From contig QRDG01000941.1 in the NCBI GenBank assembly GCA_012064385.1, positions 65,219 through 129,218 on the forward strand: a stretch of 64,000 bases of DNA. Reading direction: 5' to 3'. The notes under the pieces are model-generated. The model made no database searches, was not told the DNA's origin, and was given only the letters and a program-made list of their open reading frames with translations. The position numbers were made by a program, and so were the translations under genes. The DNA comes from Puccinellia tenuiflora (Eukaryota; Streptophyta; Magnoliopsida; Poales; Poaceae). This document shows positions 46,554-57,510 of the stretch, in pieces (position 1 is the stretch's first letter; every line of letters begins with the position of its first letter).

Positions 46554-48036
46554 CTCTATTTTGAAAAATCATCATCCACTCGAACCATCTGTGGTGTATT
46601 TTCATCCCAATGAGAATGGAAATGAGAGGGGACTAGGTGAAATTTCTCTTTTCACCCAATCCCCTCAAATTCTCAAAAATATATTTTCACCACAATACAC
46701 TTGTATGGTCTAGTGTTTTTAATCATCAAAAAAATAAGATGGTTCGTGGAGGATATCTTGAGATTATCCCATCCAAAAACCGGCTTAGTAAACAAACTAT
46801 TGTGAATTTTCCGGAATTCAAGATAATCCCCACCTATCTCTAAAATACACTTCAAATACAAGTTTATGGCCTTGTTTACTAGTGGTGTAATTTTATTTCC
46901 AAGGGGATTGAAGATCCTTCCTTTCATCCAATCCCCGCAAATACTCTTTTCAGCATGACACACTAGCATAATGTATGTTTTAATATAGACAAAAATGAGA
47001 CGGTTTATAGGGAATATCTTGAAATTATCCCATGTAAAACCGACATGATAAACATACTATCGAGGTTTTTAGGATCTAAGATAATTTTCTCAAATCCGCT
47101 AAAACATATTTCAAATACGCTAGAAGCTGGAAGTAATCGGGGAGCTTGTATTTGTCAAATCATTCAAGTCGACTGACTTTTTCCGGCCGGGCATGCATGA
47201 TGCACGTGGTGGTCTTCTAACGACCATTCATGGTTGGTTGCACCGTATGGTCCAGATCGATCGGCCATATGCCCATATCAGTATCAAGTAGTTAGCTGTT
47301 CTAAAGAAAATTGGTTGGATTAGATCAGATTATTGTAAATAAACGGCGTAATCCTTCAGTCTCCGGTCGAGTCGCTTTCACGTCACCGGGTGTGGATACT
47401 GAACGTGGAGAGCTTCCACTCCGCATCCTCTCTTGTTGCAGTATTGATCCACACGTCTGCCAGATTACAACCTTGTAAATACTCCTCCGCACATCGTTTT
47501 AAGGTCAGAGCATGGGTGGACTTGCTTATACTCTTATGTAATTTCAAATTGTGCAAATTGCTACGCGGACTCTTATGTGCGTCAATTATCAATTTATCAT
47601 TTGCGTGGTGCTATTCTGTGACACAACACAAGTTCGTATAGGTCAAACTTAGGGAAGCGTCTGTTTCACGGCCGACTGACCTGATCACGTGTCTGTTTTT
47701 TATTAAATGTATAAAAGTAAGCAGAGAAAAGCAGCTCCTCAAGTGCCAGATGATGATAAAAATTTGGGATTTTGGTTCCTCGACATAAAAATATTTGTGT
47801 TTACTTGCACTAAATTATAAGTTCGTAAATGCATACAATATCTTATGTAATTTCAGATCTCATGTACAACTCAATTGATTCGGGCATAACAATGTCATAG
47901 ACAACTGGAAATCCACAAAACAAATTGGATCAACTCACCACAATTCTTCGTACGGTTCTAGGGTTAGAAAAATCTACTTATAATTTATAAGATTTTACAC
48001 AAATAGCAAAACCATATCCTTTGAGCTAAAAAAATA
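46554..48036. other. Intergenic with a degenerate two-copy repeat
   Basis: 46640-46860 and 46925-47110 are diverged copies: ggatatcttgagattatccc in the first corresponds to gaatatcttgaaattatccc in the second, and aaacaaactattgtgaattt to aaacatactatcgaggtttt. The remainder to 48036 shows no gene. Confidence 0.5.
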
Positions 48037-48159
48037 CTACATCCGTCTAGAAAAGGATGTCATAGATTTCTCTAAATATAGATGTATCTATATGTGTTTC
48101 ATGTCTAGATACATCCATATCTAGAGAAATCTATGACATCCTTTTGTGGATAGAGGAAG
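48037..48159. mobile_element. Stowaway-like MITE, 123 bp
   Basis: It starts ctacatccgtctagaaaagg after TA (48035-48036). It ends aaaggatgtcatag-complementary sequence at 48159 before TA (48160-48161). The arms pair for about 45 bases each, with a few mismatches at the tips. A related element lies at 56149-56272. Confidence 0.85.
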
Positions 48160-48856
48160 TATGATAGTTGAGTTATGTAGAAGAGAAAGCATTATAAGAG
48201 GGAGTGAAATTTTCTTGCAAGTTGCTTCTTATTATCGAACAAGTGACCATGTTTCGAATAGTAGGGAACAATCAAATTTTGCTTTTTTTAGAAAAAAAAT
48301 TAACAATGCACTTAGTGTTTGGCCATGAGTAGTAACAACCAAAGTTTGCACATTTTTGTGTTCCCTCTACTCCCATACAGTTTCTATCTTCAAAATTCCG
48401 AGAACCCATTATTTGCCGTGTCTCAGTGTGGCCGATCATCCGAAAAGACCAGCTAAGAGCATGTCTAGTAGTAACCCTAAACCCCCAAATCCCTAAAAAT
48501 AACTGCTTTTTTACAGTTTGGACGGAAAAGAACGCGTAGACTAGACCCCTTTAACCCTCAAACCCTCAAATATTTTTAGAGGCCCAACCTGAGAACACCC
48601 TACCAGCCTGTAGAAGTAGGGGTTGGGGGGCAAAATTGCTCCTGACCTACACTCGACGGCGACCACGCGCGGGAGGGACATTTCAGCGTCCCCAACCTCC
48701 GCGCCGCCGCCGCCCCCGCGCGGATCCGGCCCTCGAGCACCGCCCGCCGCCGTCCCCGCGTCCCGCCGGTGCGCCTCCTTCCCCGGCCCCGTCGCCCGCC
48801 TCCTTCCCCGGCCCCGTCGCCCACCGCCTCCTTCCTCGCCGGCCGCCGCCGCCATG

Positions 48857-51297
48857 TGAAAGAACAAACAATGCCCGGATGTCGCCTAGAGGGGGGGGGG
48901 GGGGGGGGTGAATAGGCGATTAAAACTTTTTCTAATTAGGGTCTTGATAAATGCGGAATAAAACTATGTGTTTAAATTAACAAGCCAACAACCTAATTAC
49001 TAGGCTCACCTATGTGCACCAACAACTTATGCTAAGCAAGACAAGCAACAAGGTGATAGCAAGATATAAACTTCAAGCACGAAGGCTATCACAATGTAAA
49101 GTGCATAAGTAAAAGCTCGGGTATAGAGATAACCGAGGCATACGGAGACGAGAATGTATTCCCGAGTTCCTCCTTGTTAAGGGAGTACGTCTCGTTGGAG
49201 GGGTGTGAGCTCGCCACAAGAGGCCTACTCAAGATGCCACAAAGGCCTCACCCTATTCTCCGATGAACCTCACCCAAGGGATTGGTTCACCTTCCACTAT
49301 CGGAATCCTTCGAGGCGGATTCCGGAGCCCTTTTACACCGTTCTTGGGGCACACACCCACAACTCAATTGGGGGCTCCCAAACTCGTGCCGAAGCTTCAC
49401 AACTCGAAGTCTTCGCGGCACCTCCAAACCGTCTAGGGTACACAATGCACCTAAGAGGCACAAAGCTCTTGGGAACACAATGCACCCAAGAGTAACAAGC
49501 TTCTCAACGTCGATCCTCACGTATCACCGTAGGGAGAGCAACCCGATGCAACTAATGCAAGAGGCAAGAACACACGAAGTGGTCAAGTCCTTCACTCTCA
49601 AATTCCAACCAAGCAACAAATGCTATGGAGGGAATAAGAGAGAAAGAACAAAGGGGATGAGCACAAAGCAACCCCAAAATCTAGATCCACAAGTTTCCCT
49701 CACTTAGAGGGGATTTTGATTGGTGGAATGGTAGATCTAGATCTCCTCTCTTGAAACCCTAAATTTGGGCAAGAATCATTGGAGGGGAAGAGAGGAATCA
49801 AGCTCACATGGATTAGAGCAAAGGGGAAGAGCAAGAACAAGTGAGCAAGGTCAGCAGCAAGGTTTTGGGGAGGGAGGAGGCTTTTTATAGCCTCCCCCAA
49901 AAACTAGCCGTTGGGGCCTTTTCAGGCCGGAGACTCCGGACCAAGTGGCCGGAGACTCCGGTCTGGCCGGGCAAGTGGAGGGCCGGAGATTCCGGTCATT
50001 GGGGCCGGAGACTCCGGCCAGGCCGGAGACTCCGGGCACCCTCCGGGGATGCTCCGGACTACCAACAGAGCGGCACCACACAGGAGCAAAACAGCCGGAA
50101 AAAGCACAGGGCCGGAGATTCCGGGTCCCTTGGGCCGGAGACTCCGCCCCATCTCCGGGGTACCTCCGGACCGAGACCAGAGACGCACCACACACATCCA
50201 TTCGGCAGCGAAAAATAGGGGGGCGGAGACTCCGGGTCCTCTGGACCGGAGACTCCGGTGTGACCGGAGACTCCGGACCATCTCCGGGGTAGATCCACAC
50301 AGAGAAACAAAACCCCATAACTTTTGCAAATGAACTCCGTTTTCGATGATCTTGGACTCGTTGGAATCGTCACAATGAGCACAACAAGATTATGCAGAGA
50401 AACATCATAGTCCAACAATATATTATAAAACCAAATGGGGAAAGAATAAAAGCTCTTTTTCGCAAACCGAAAAACCGTTTCTTTTGCAATTGAAGTCCAA
50501 ATGAAGCAAAAACAATTTTGTTGGAAAGAGGACGACAAAGGCAACCTTTGAAAAAGGCAAACAAGCAAAGGAGATTTTGCAAAGTGTTGGAAAGGTGAAA
50601 CTTTCCAAACGGATGAACCGGCAAAATCTCCAATACCGAAAACGCAATTGAAGACGCATAAGCAAACCGTTTTCGGTGATCTTAGCTTTGTCATGACAAG
50701 CACGACAAGCACCAAGACCACACCACGATAAGAGACAAATAGAACCAATGAAGATGATTGTAAGGATGCAAGGATGCAAAGGTTTGATCTCTCCACGAAC
50801 GATACGATCACGATACTCGGTCGAGAGCCCCTCTTGATAGTACGGCTATCTACCCTATAACCCGGTCTCTCAACTAACATCATGAGACCGGTAAAATAAA
50901 AGCCCTACCAAGATCATACCTTTGCCTTGCGCATTAATCCACTTGAGGTCGATGGAGACGATCTTCATCTCCTCAAGGCGAACCATCTTCTTGATTGCGC
51001 TTCGCTCGGTGAAGATTCACATGTGGCTCCCCCATACACCAAGAAGGGGGAAGCACCACTTCGGCATAACTTCACTTGGCCTTTATCTTGATGACGAACA
51101 CCTTGGCCTTGATCAACAAATGATCTCCTTCCTTTAACCTTGACTCCAACACATGGAGAACAAGCAAGACCTTGACTCCAACACATGGAGACAAGCAAGC
51201 TAATGGACACCTACAAATATAGCTCAATGCAAATATTAGTCCATAGAGATTATCATTAATTACCAAAATCATGCATGGGAGCAACCATGCACTTTCA
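48857..51297. mobile_element. Solo LTR, 2.4 kb (family B), inserted at an ATG
   Basis: It starts TGAAAGAACAAAC at 48857 and ends GCACTTTCA at 51297, with TGAAAG/CTTTCA inverted tips. It is flanked by a perfect 5-bp duplication ccatg (48852-48856 and 51298-51302). It contains a G run (48892-48908), the gtgaataggcgattaaaact string common in Triticeae LTRs of this type, an array of palindromic ccggagactccgg motifs (49927-50276) and a 35-bp tandem duplication (about 51136-51200). There are no coding domains. Confidence 0.88.
49927..50276. repeat. Array of palindromic CCGGAG-A-CTCCGG motifs
   Basis: Exact 13-base copies stand at 49927, 49949, 50005, 50023, 50246 and 50264. Variants with one change stand near 49983, 50112, 50134 and 50223. 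Each is a six-base inverted repeat around a single base, with two CCGG sites. Open frames through the array have the same short repeat in several registers and are not genes. Confidence 0.85.
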
Positions 51298-51602
51298 CCA
51301 TGGACGCGCCCGGCGCCCCGCCCGCCTCCTCCGCCGCCGCCCCGGCCCCCGCCGCCTCCAAGGTCGCCCTGGCCCCGGCCGCGTCGATCGCCCCGGCCCC
51401 GCCCGCCAAGCTCGCCCCGGCCCCCAAGAGCCGGCGGAAGGTGCCTGGGCAGGGGCCGGCGGCTGCCAAGTGTTGGGTTATAAGGGTTGGGTTTGAGGTT
51501 CTAGTCTTTACCCCTGTTTTTCAACCCTTAAAAGTGCCAAAAAATATCAATTCTCAACCCTTAAACTGCTATAAGGGTTTGAGGCTGGCTTGGTCAGCCT
51601 TT

Positions 51603-52130
51603 ACCTGACCAACTACCTAATACTACGCAGACTCATCAAACTGCGCTTTTGAGCTTTCTTCAGGATTTGGCCCGAACTGTTCGGCAGATTCCCACGTGTT
51701 AAGAGCGTAATTGTGCATCCAACTTGACAGTGATCCGGATGTGTGACATCTGTATATCTCATTGACGTGAGTTTATTTTTATTAGTATATATATAAGAGA
51801 CGACGTTCTCATCCATGGAGAGGCGTGGCTTCATTAATGTTATAGCTCCACGGCTTCGGTTTTCAGCGTGATCATGATCACACATCCATAGGGCTTTGTT
51901 TTTGAACTTTTGATACATCGTTAAGCAAGAGTAGCTAAATACAGAGATTCACAAGGACCTTAGTAGAAACAAACATCGGCGCTAAGAACTGGCGAAGAGC
52001 CGGACCACCACGCCGCCAAACCTCGCAACTCCCCAAACTCACAAGCAACCAACCAAACTACTGTAAAACAGAGGAAGGACCCAAAGGGGAGACCGAGAGA
52101 GAGAACCAGGCTTAGGGTTCCGCATCGGCC
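51603..52130. other. Intergenic upstream of the RING-H2 gene
   Basis: No gene is seen. The final 100-150 bases before 52131 (accaccacgccgccaaacct and following) look like the leader of the RING gene. No clear TATA box is placed. Confidence 0.4.
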
Positions 52131-55100
52131 ATGGCGTCCAACTCCCCGCGTCGCTCCGGCGACTCCTCACCGTCCTCGCCCCTCCTCTCGTCCCCCACCT
52201 CCCCAACCTCACGCGCGACGGCCAACGGCAGCGGGCGGCTGCCAAGCCTCCGCGGCGCGGCACGGTTCCTACGCCGCTCGGGCAGCCGCCGCCTGATGCG
52301 CGAGCCGTCGGTGGCGGTGCGGGAGACGGCGGCGGAGCACCTCGAGGAGCGCCAGACCGACTGGGCCTACTCCAAGCCCGTCGTCGTGCTAGACGTGCTC
52401 TGGAACCTCGCCTTCGTCGCCGTTGCCGCCGCCGTCCTCGCTGCCTCCCTCACCGAGAGCCCCGCCGTCCCTCTCCGCTTCTGGATCGCGGGCTACGTGC
52501 TTCAGTGTCTCCTTCACGTCCTCTGCGTCGTCGTCGAGTACAGGCGCCGCAGCCGGGAGGCCGGTGCTGGTGGGGCTGGGGCTGGGGCGCAGCAGGATGA
52601 TGCTGGAGATGGGGAATTCAAGATCAGGTGAGAAAATTTCTCAGATTAATCGAAATACTTCGTGAAATTTTGTTAGATAAGTTAATGTAAACTATCTCAT
52701 GCTGCACCTTTAATCGAAACATTTTTTCTGTGTGCTTTTGGAGTTACATCTGCTAATGTTAGTACTGTACTTAATTTATTGCTATAATGATCAATATTTT
52801 CACATCAACTGTCACCGGCCTAGATTTGAAACAACCATTTTACTAGACGAGTCAATTCTTCATAACGTCAAACTAAGCCTAGTTTTGTACGGAGTAGGTT
52901 TTAGTAATGTTCCTAGTGCGTGATCTGTGCGTGTCCCGTTGATACTAGTGCATTTTACCAAACTGGACAGTGAATCAGTGGACATGGATGAGAGATAGGT
53001 TAATTGTCAATTGAATGGGCTTCATGGTTTTCTATTTGCTGCCCATCAGGGCGGTGGACCTGGCGGGTGGCAGTTCATTATTTGGATAAGGTTTTGGGGT
53101 ATTGTATTTTTTGTGGCTTGTGCGCTGGTTAGAGAACTGCACATGTGGTGAAGGCAAAGACTGGTTTCTGGTGCATATAGTGGAGATCTGGAGGTCATTT
53201 ATGGTAGCACGGGTGACTTGAAACTGACCTAGGAAAATGGCTTAGTACTGTAGTTTTCTGTGGTAAGCGCAGTTCAGTAACCAGATCACTTATCTGCCAA
53301 GCCTTTTTGTTCTTATAGGACTGATTCTATTGAATGAGATCCTACGCTGAACTATGAATGTGTGATATGTCATATGTCTACAATTTGATTTTTCAAGGCT
53401 CAGCTGCTTGCTGTTGACACTTGATTGCAATCTAATCACTACAGGCGATTGATTTGAAATATCATCCTTGATGGCACAAATTTGAATAGGCAGTGTAGTC
53501 TGAGTAGGTTGTTTGAGATTGTTAAATATGCAATTATGGCAAGGTTCAAAAAAGCGGTAAGCGCTAAGCGAGCGGTGAGGGACCGATCAGAGGAATTCAA
53601 GCTTAAGCGAGCTTAAGCGTTGCTTAAGCGTTTTGTACGGAACCGTACGGACAGAAAATTGGGAAGCAATTCTAGGCATATATAAGCCTAATAAGCATGT
53701 AATGCTATATTTCCAAATTGTCCAATTTGTTGATTAGGCAACATTCCCTAGCCCAGCCCAGCCCAGCCCATGTTTAGGCAACATTCCCTAGCCCAGCCCA
53801 AGCTTAAGCAACGTTGCAACAACAACAGATCGAGCCGATCTAGATTCTGGGCGGAGACGACGACGGGAACCAGCTGGGCATCGGAGGAGGATCGTATGGA
53901 TCTGAGGTCCCGGCATCCTGGAGGAAGAGGTGGCGTGCTGGGGGAGAGGTGCTTCACCGGCGGTGGGAGAGATGCCATGGTGTCGGGGGAAGTCGCATTG
54001 AGGCGCCGCCTCTCTGGTCTCGCGACTCGCGAGCGTGGACTGTGTGGACGAACGGGTGAGTGAGTTGTGCCCTAACCCTATCTATTTGGCCCGTTTGCCT
54101 CCTTTTCTCCACCAAAATTTCATTTTCGCGCCGGCCCGACCCGACCGCGCAGCGTACGCTTTTTTTGGCTTTTCTCGCTTTCGCGCGTGCAAGCGCACGC
54201 TCAGCGCGTAAGCGGGCCGCTTACTACCGCTCAACGCTTATTGGGCCGCTCAGGCCTAATCCTGAGCGATAGCCTACCGATGCGCTCGCTTTCACGCTTA
54301 AGCGTGGCGAGGCGTACGCTTTTTTGAACCTTATGGTTAAACCATGGAAGTCGTTTCGTTGAAAAATGTCCAGTAATAGATGCTAAAATGTGTATGGTTT
54401 CTACTTTTAATATTAATGAATTCACGTAACTGATATATATTTTTCCCGTTCTTCACATCATCATTTGTTCATTTCCCCTAATTCTGCACTATGAGCTAGT
54501 TACTTTAATGCTTAAAGTTAATTGTTTTTCATAGCTTGCCCATAATCAATGTATTTTGTTCAGTATTGTCAAGCACTTGGAGTCTGGAAACACGATGTTT
54601 TCCTTCATATGGTGGATCATTGGATTCTATTGGGTATCTGCAGGTGGTCAAGCTTTATCACAAGATGCTCCTCAACTTTACTGGTATGCCTCAAGTAGCG
54701 TTGGCATGCAAATGATGCTGTGCTTCTTATTATTTGTGACTTCTGTCTAATATAGCTTTCTCCTTGCAGGCTCTCCATTGTTTTTCTGGCATTTGATGTT
54801 TTCTTTGTGGTATTCTGTGTTGCCCTGGCTTGTGTGATTGGCATTGCTGTCTGTTGCTGCCTACCTTGCATTATTGCCATCTTATATGCAGTAGCTGATC
54901 AGGTATGCCAGTTGTGCTGTAGAAATATAATTTTGAGAAAGAGATGTAGTAAGATTTGCATGTGTTTGTTCTAATGAGCGCTTTCTCTTCTACATGCTTT
55001 TCTGTCAAATGCAGTGGCTAATGCTCTGTTTGGATAATACAGATAGTCAGACATATATTAAGTATCTCGACTGTGATTTTTTTTCCTTCAGTTGATTTAC

Positions 55101-56723
55101 CTGTATCATAATTCATAAGAAAACTAGAACTTTTTCCATAATGGTATAACAAACCTTAAATGGGAGCGCTACTCATTTTTAGTATGTTACATATGCACTG
55201 ACCAACGTTGTTTTCAACTCTCTTCCATAGTATCTTTATTCGTCTATTATGTTACCCAAAACCCGACCCAGTATTTATAAATGAGATCCTGGGGAGACAG
55301 GGGGATGGGAGAGGATTTTACTAGTTATCCAATTTTACAAAGAGTTGAGGAAAGCAAACTGTGTCTCCTACTGAAGCTGTGGCTTGTTTTACCTTAAGCA
55401 GGAAGGAGCATCTGAGGACGACATTAATAACCTATCCAAATATAAATTTCGGACAATGGGTGATGCAGACAAGCTGGTTGCTGGAATTGCAGCACCTGTG
55501 GGTGGAGTAATGACTGAGTGTGGCACCAACCCTCCTGTTGAGCACATTCTTTCAGCTGACGATGCAGTAAGTTCTTTAATAAAAAATCAGAAGTTTTAGT
55601 GATATAATATTATTATTATTCTTCCCAAGCTATTTGTGATTAAATTGACTTTTAGAATTAAATTGGGATGTATTGCAGATCCCTTTTAGAACTAAATTCG
55701 TTAAAGGATTTTGGATATTTTCGGTCAAGTAATCATGTATTTCCTCTAGTTGGGTTATGGATTCACTCTAGTTGCTACAGAGTGGCTTTACGGTTCAAAG
55801 TAAGAAGTGCTGATTTGTCCAGTAGATTTAGTGCCACATATTGAAAATGTTATTTATTTGTATTTGTGAGAATATTTTCATATTATTTACTCATTGCATG
55901 TTAGACATCTTTGATTTAGACATCTTTGATTCCAAGTTAATATCGTTCCACTGCACACATCTAGCCTCCCAGGCAGTCACTTTTTTATTTTGCTGAAGGG
56001 AGTAATTATGTGAAATTATACACTCTTGATGATTGATGCCTAGATATGTAGTTTATAAAGAGTTACATTTCACCGTTAGCATGCACTCTGCCAGATGTAA
56101 AATGCTGATTGAGTCTTTGCTCTTGGTTAAGTTTGGGAATGATTAGTACTCCCTTCTCTAGAGATATGTGAAACACGTCTGATTGGGAATGCCTACATAT
56201 TTAGACGTGAAACACGTCTAGATACATCCACATCTAGAGAAATTTGCGACATCCTTTTGTGGACGGAGGTAGTACTTTTCTTGGAGGGGATTTAGTTTAA
56301 AAGTTGGTTCCTTCTTTTTTTTCATAGTCTCTTGGCTCACTCTTGTCCCTTGGTGATTGTACACTCTTAATGTGATTTGTATTACTAGCGTATTTATAAA
56401 AATCCCCAGATTTGATTGTTTACTAGTGTATTCATCAGATGCCAGGATACCACCAAGTCCAGTGCTAGTATTTTTTGTGGGCGATCAAATCTGCCAATCC
56501 CCAAAATGTCATCCTAATAGGTTTTAAATTACCTTTATACTTGCGAATGCAGGAGTGCTGCATCTGCCTATGCCCATATGAAGATGGTGTCGAGCTGCGA
56601 GAACTCCCCTGCAACCATCATTTCCACTGCACCTGCATAGAAAAGTGGCTTCACATAAACGCGACATGTCCACTGTGCAAGTTTAACATCGTCAAGAGCA
56701 ACATTGATAGCGAAGAGGTGTAG
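52131..56723 (+). CDS. Membrane-anchored RING-H2 E3 ubiquitin ligase (At1g12760/At4g11680 type)
   Basis: Exons 52131-52627, 54564-54683, 54770-54902, 55402-55566 and 56553-56723 join in phase to 361 residues. The N-terminus is Ser/Pro-rich. Hydrophobic spans follow: VVVLDVLWNLAFVAVAAAVL and FWIAGYVLQCLLHVLCVVVE in exon 1, MFSFIWWIIGFYWVSAG in exon 2, and a long hydrophobic stretch with VIGIAVCCCLPCIIAILY in exon 3. The C-terminal RING-H2 has ligands Cys307, Cys310, Cys325, His327, His330, Cys333, Cys344 and Cys347 (CCICLCPYEDGVELRELPC, CNHHFHCTCIEKWLHI, ATCPLC). The role inferred from the family is E2-dependent ubiquitination at an endomembrane; substrates are unknown. All splice sites are GT-AG. 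Introns 1 and 4 contain transposon remnants. It is convergent with the thioesterase gene, with 787 bases between the stops. It looks intact. Confidence 0.94.
53540..54334. mobile_element. TIR-type element in RING gene intron 1
   Basis: The ends aaggttcaaaaaagcg (from 53541) and cgcttttttgaacctt (to 54334) are perfect 16-bp inverted copies. Inside, gcttaagc palindromes occur repeatedly near 53605-53625 and 54290-54302. A cccagcccagcccagccca run with a duplicated ggcaacattccctagcccag string lies at 53738-53800. It has GC-rich short open frames only. The flanks share atgg but not a full 8-9 base duplication, so the superfamily (Mutator-like?) is unproven. Confidence 0.7.
56149..56272. mobile_element. 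Stowaway-like MITE in RING gene intron 4
   Basis: It starts ctcccttctctagagatatg after TA (56147-56148) and ends with ttgtggacggaggtag before TA (56273-56274). Internal tagacgtgaaacacgtctag is a hairpin. It is related in end sequence (gacatccttttgtgga) to the element at 48037-48159. Confidence 0.8.
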
Positions 56724-57510
56724 CACAAGTGAGAAGGCCTCTTGATACCTTCCTGCCGAGTTCATAACTCGTTGAATTATGAGGTATAAAGGTGGCGCAC
56801 AGATGGTTCCCGAAGTGCTTTTCTTGCAGCAGTACCTGTAAGGCAAAGTGTGATGTACATTCTTTTCTCGACTTGATCAGTTTGCATTGGGGTTTCGCAT
56901 GGTTCTTTGTGTAGGTAGTGTTTAAACAAGCAAAAGGTAGTGGTTTGTGCAAATGTTTGATGGATTGGGGCTTAGTTACATGTACATACAGATACAGGGT
57001 CTGTTTTTAGGGATACAATGTTTTTGAATGGTTGCTGAAATATGTTCGGATCGTGTGCTGTTGTATCAGTAGTGTCGTTTTATCAGATTTCTTATACGTA
57101 AGCTATATCTGATGTCCGCTTGAAATGGGAAGAGGGTTATAGACAACACAAATCTAGAGTGTGAAACCACAATACAACTTGTTACGGTATCTTGGAATCG
57201 GAAATTCTCCAGTGGCGCTTTTCCAATCCTTACCGTCAGATGAAAACTAACAGAACACGAGTGTTCCTTTTTATTTCTGGATAACATGTGCCAGTTGCAT
57301 CGCCCTGCCAAATCTACGAATTTATGGACAGCATTGAACAGATAAACGAGCAGACTGAATACCTGACTGCATTTATTTGAGCAAAAGTTATCTATTTTCT
57401 CAATCACAAGTCTTTGCTTTATTTATTTGTGCAGTAACAAGTACGCTCATGTGCAGCTCTGGTCGTCTAAATACAACACTGTCCAAGTAATGATGTACAG
57501 TAGCAGAACA
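56724..57510. other. 3' regions of convergent RING and thioesterase genes
   Basis: 787 bases lie between the two stop codons. They should be shared 3' untranslated sequence of the RING gene (left) and the thioesterase gene (right). No other feature is recognised. Confidence 0.45.

Larger units (their letters stand above)
48458..51600 (+). mobile_element. Probable non-autonomous TIR element holding a GC-rich coding fragment
   Basis: The left side (from gagcatgtctagtag at about 48458) has the look of a Harbinger end. A GC-rich leader (48640-48856) runs into an ATG. The reading after the nested solo LTR (51298 on) is MDAPGAPPASSAAAPAPAAS and then KSRRKVPGQGPAAAK before losing sense at about 51475. 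The right side (51480-51600) has cccttaaa/agggtt strings that partly mirror the left. The right border and target duplication are not secure. The Ala/Pro-rich start followed by basic residues resembles N-termini of Harbinger-encoded Myb/NAM-like proteins, but this is only a resemblance. Confidence 0.4.

Noticed and set aside
49851..50883. Long frames (up to 274 residues) with repeated GVSG-like or RRLR-like peptides
   Set aside because: They are generated by the palindrome array and flanking LTR sequence. The same array is open in several frames.
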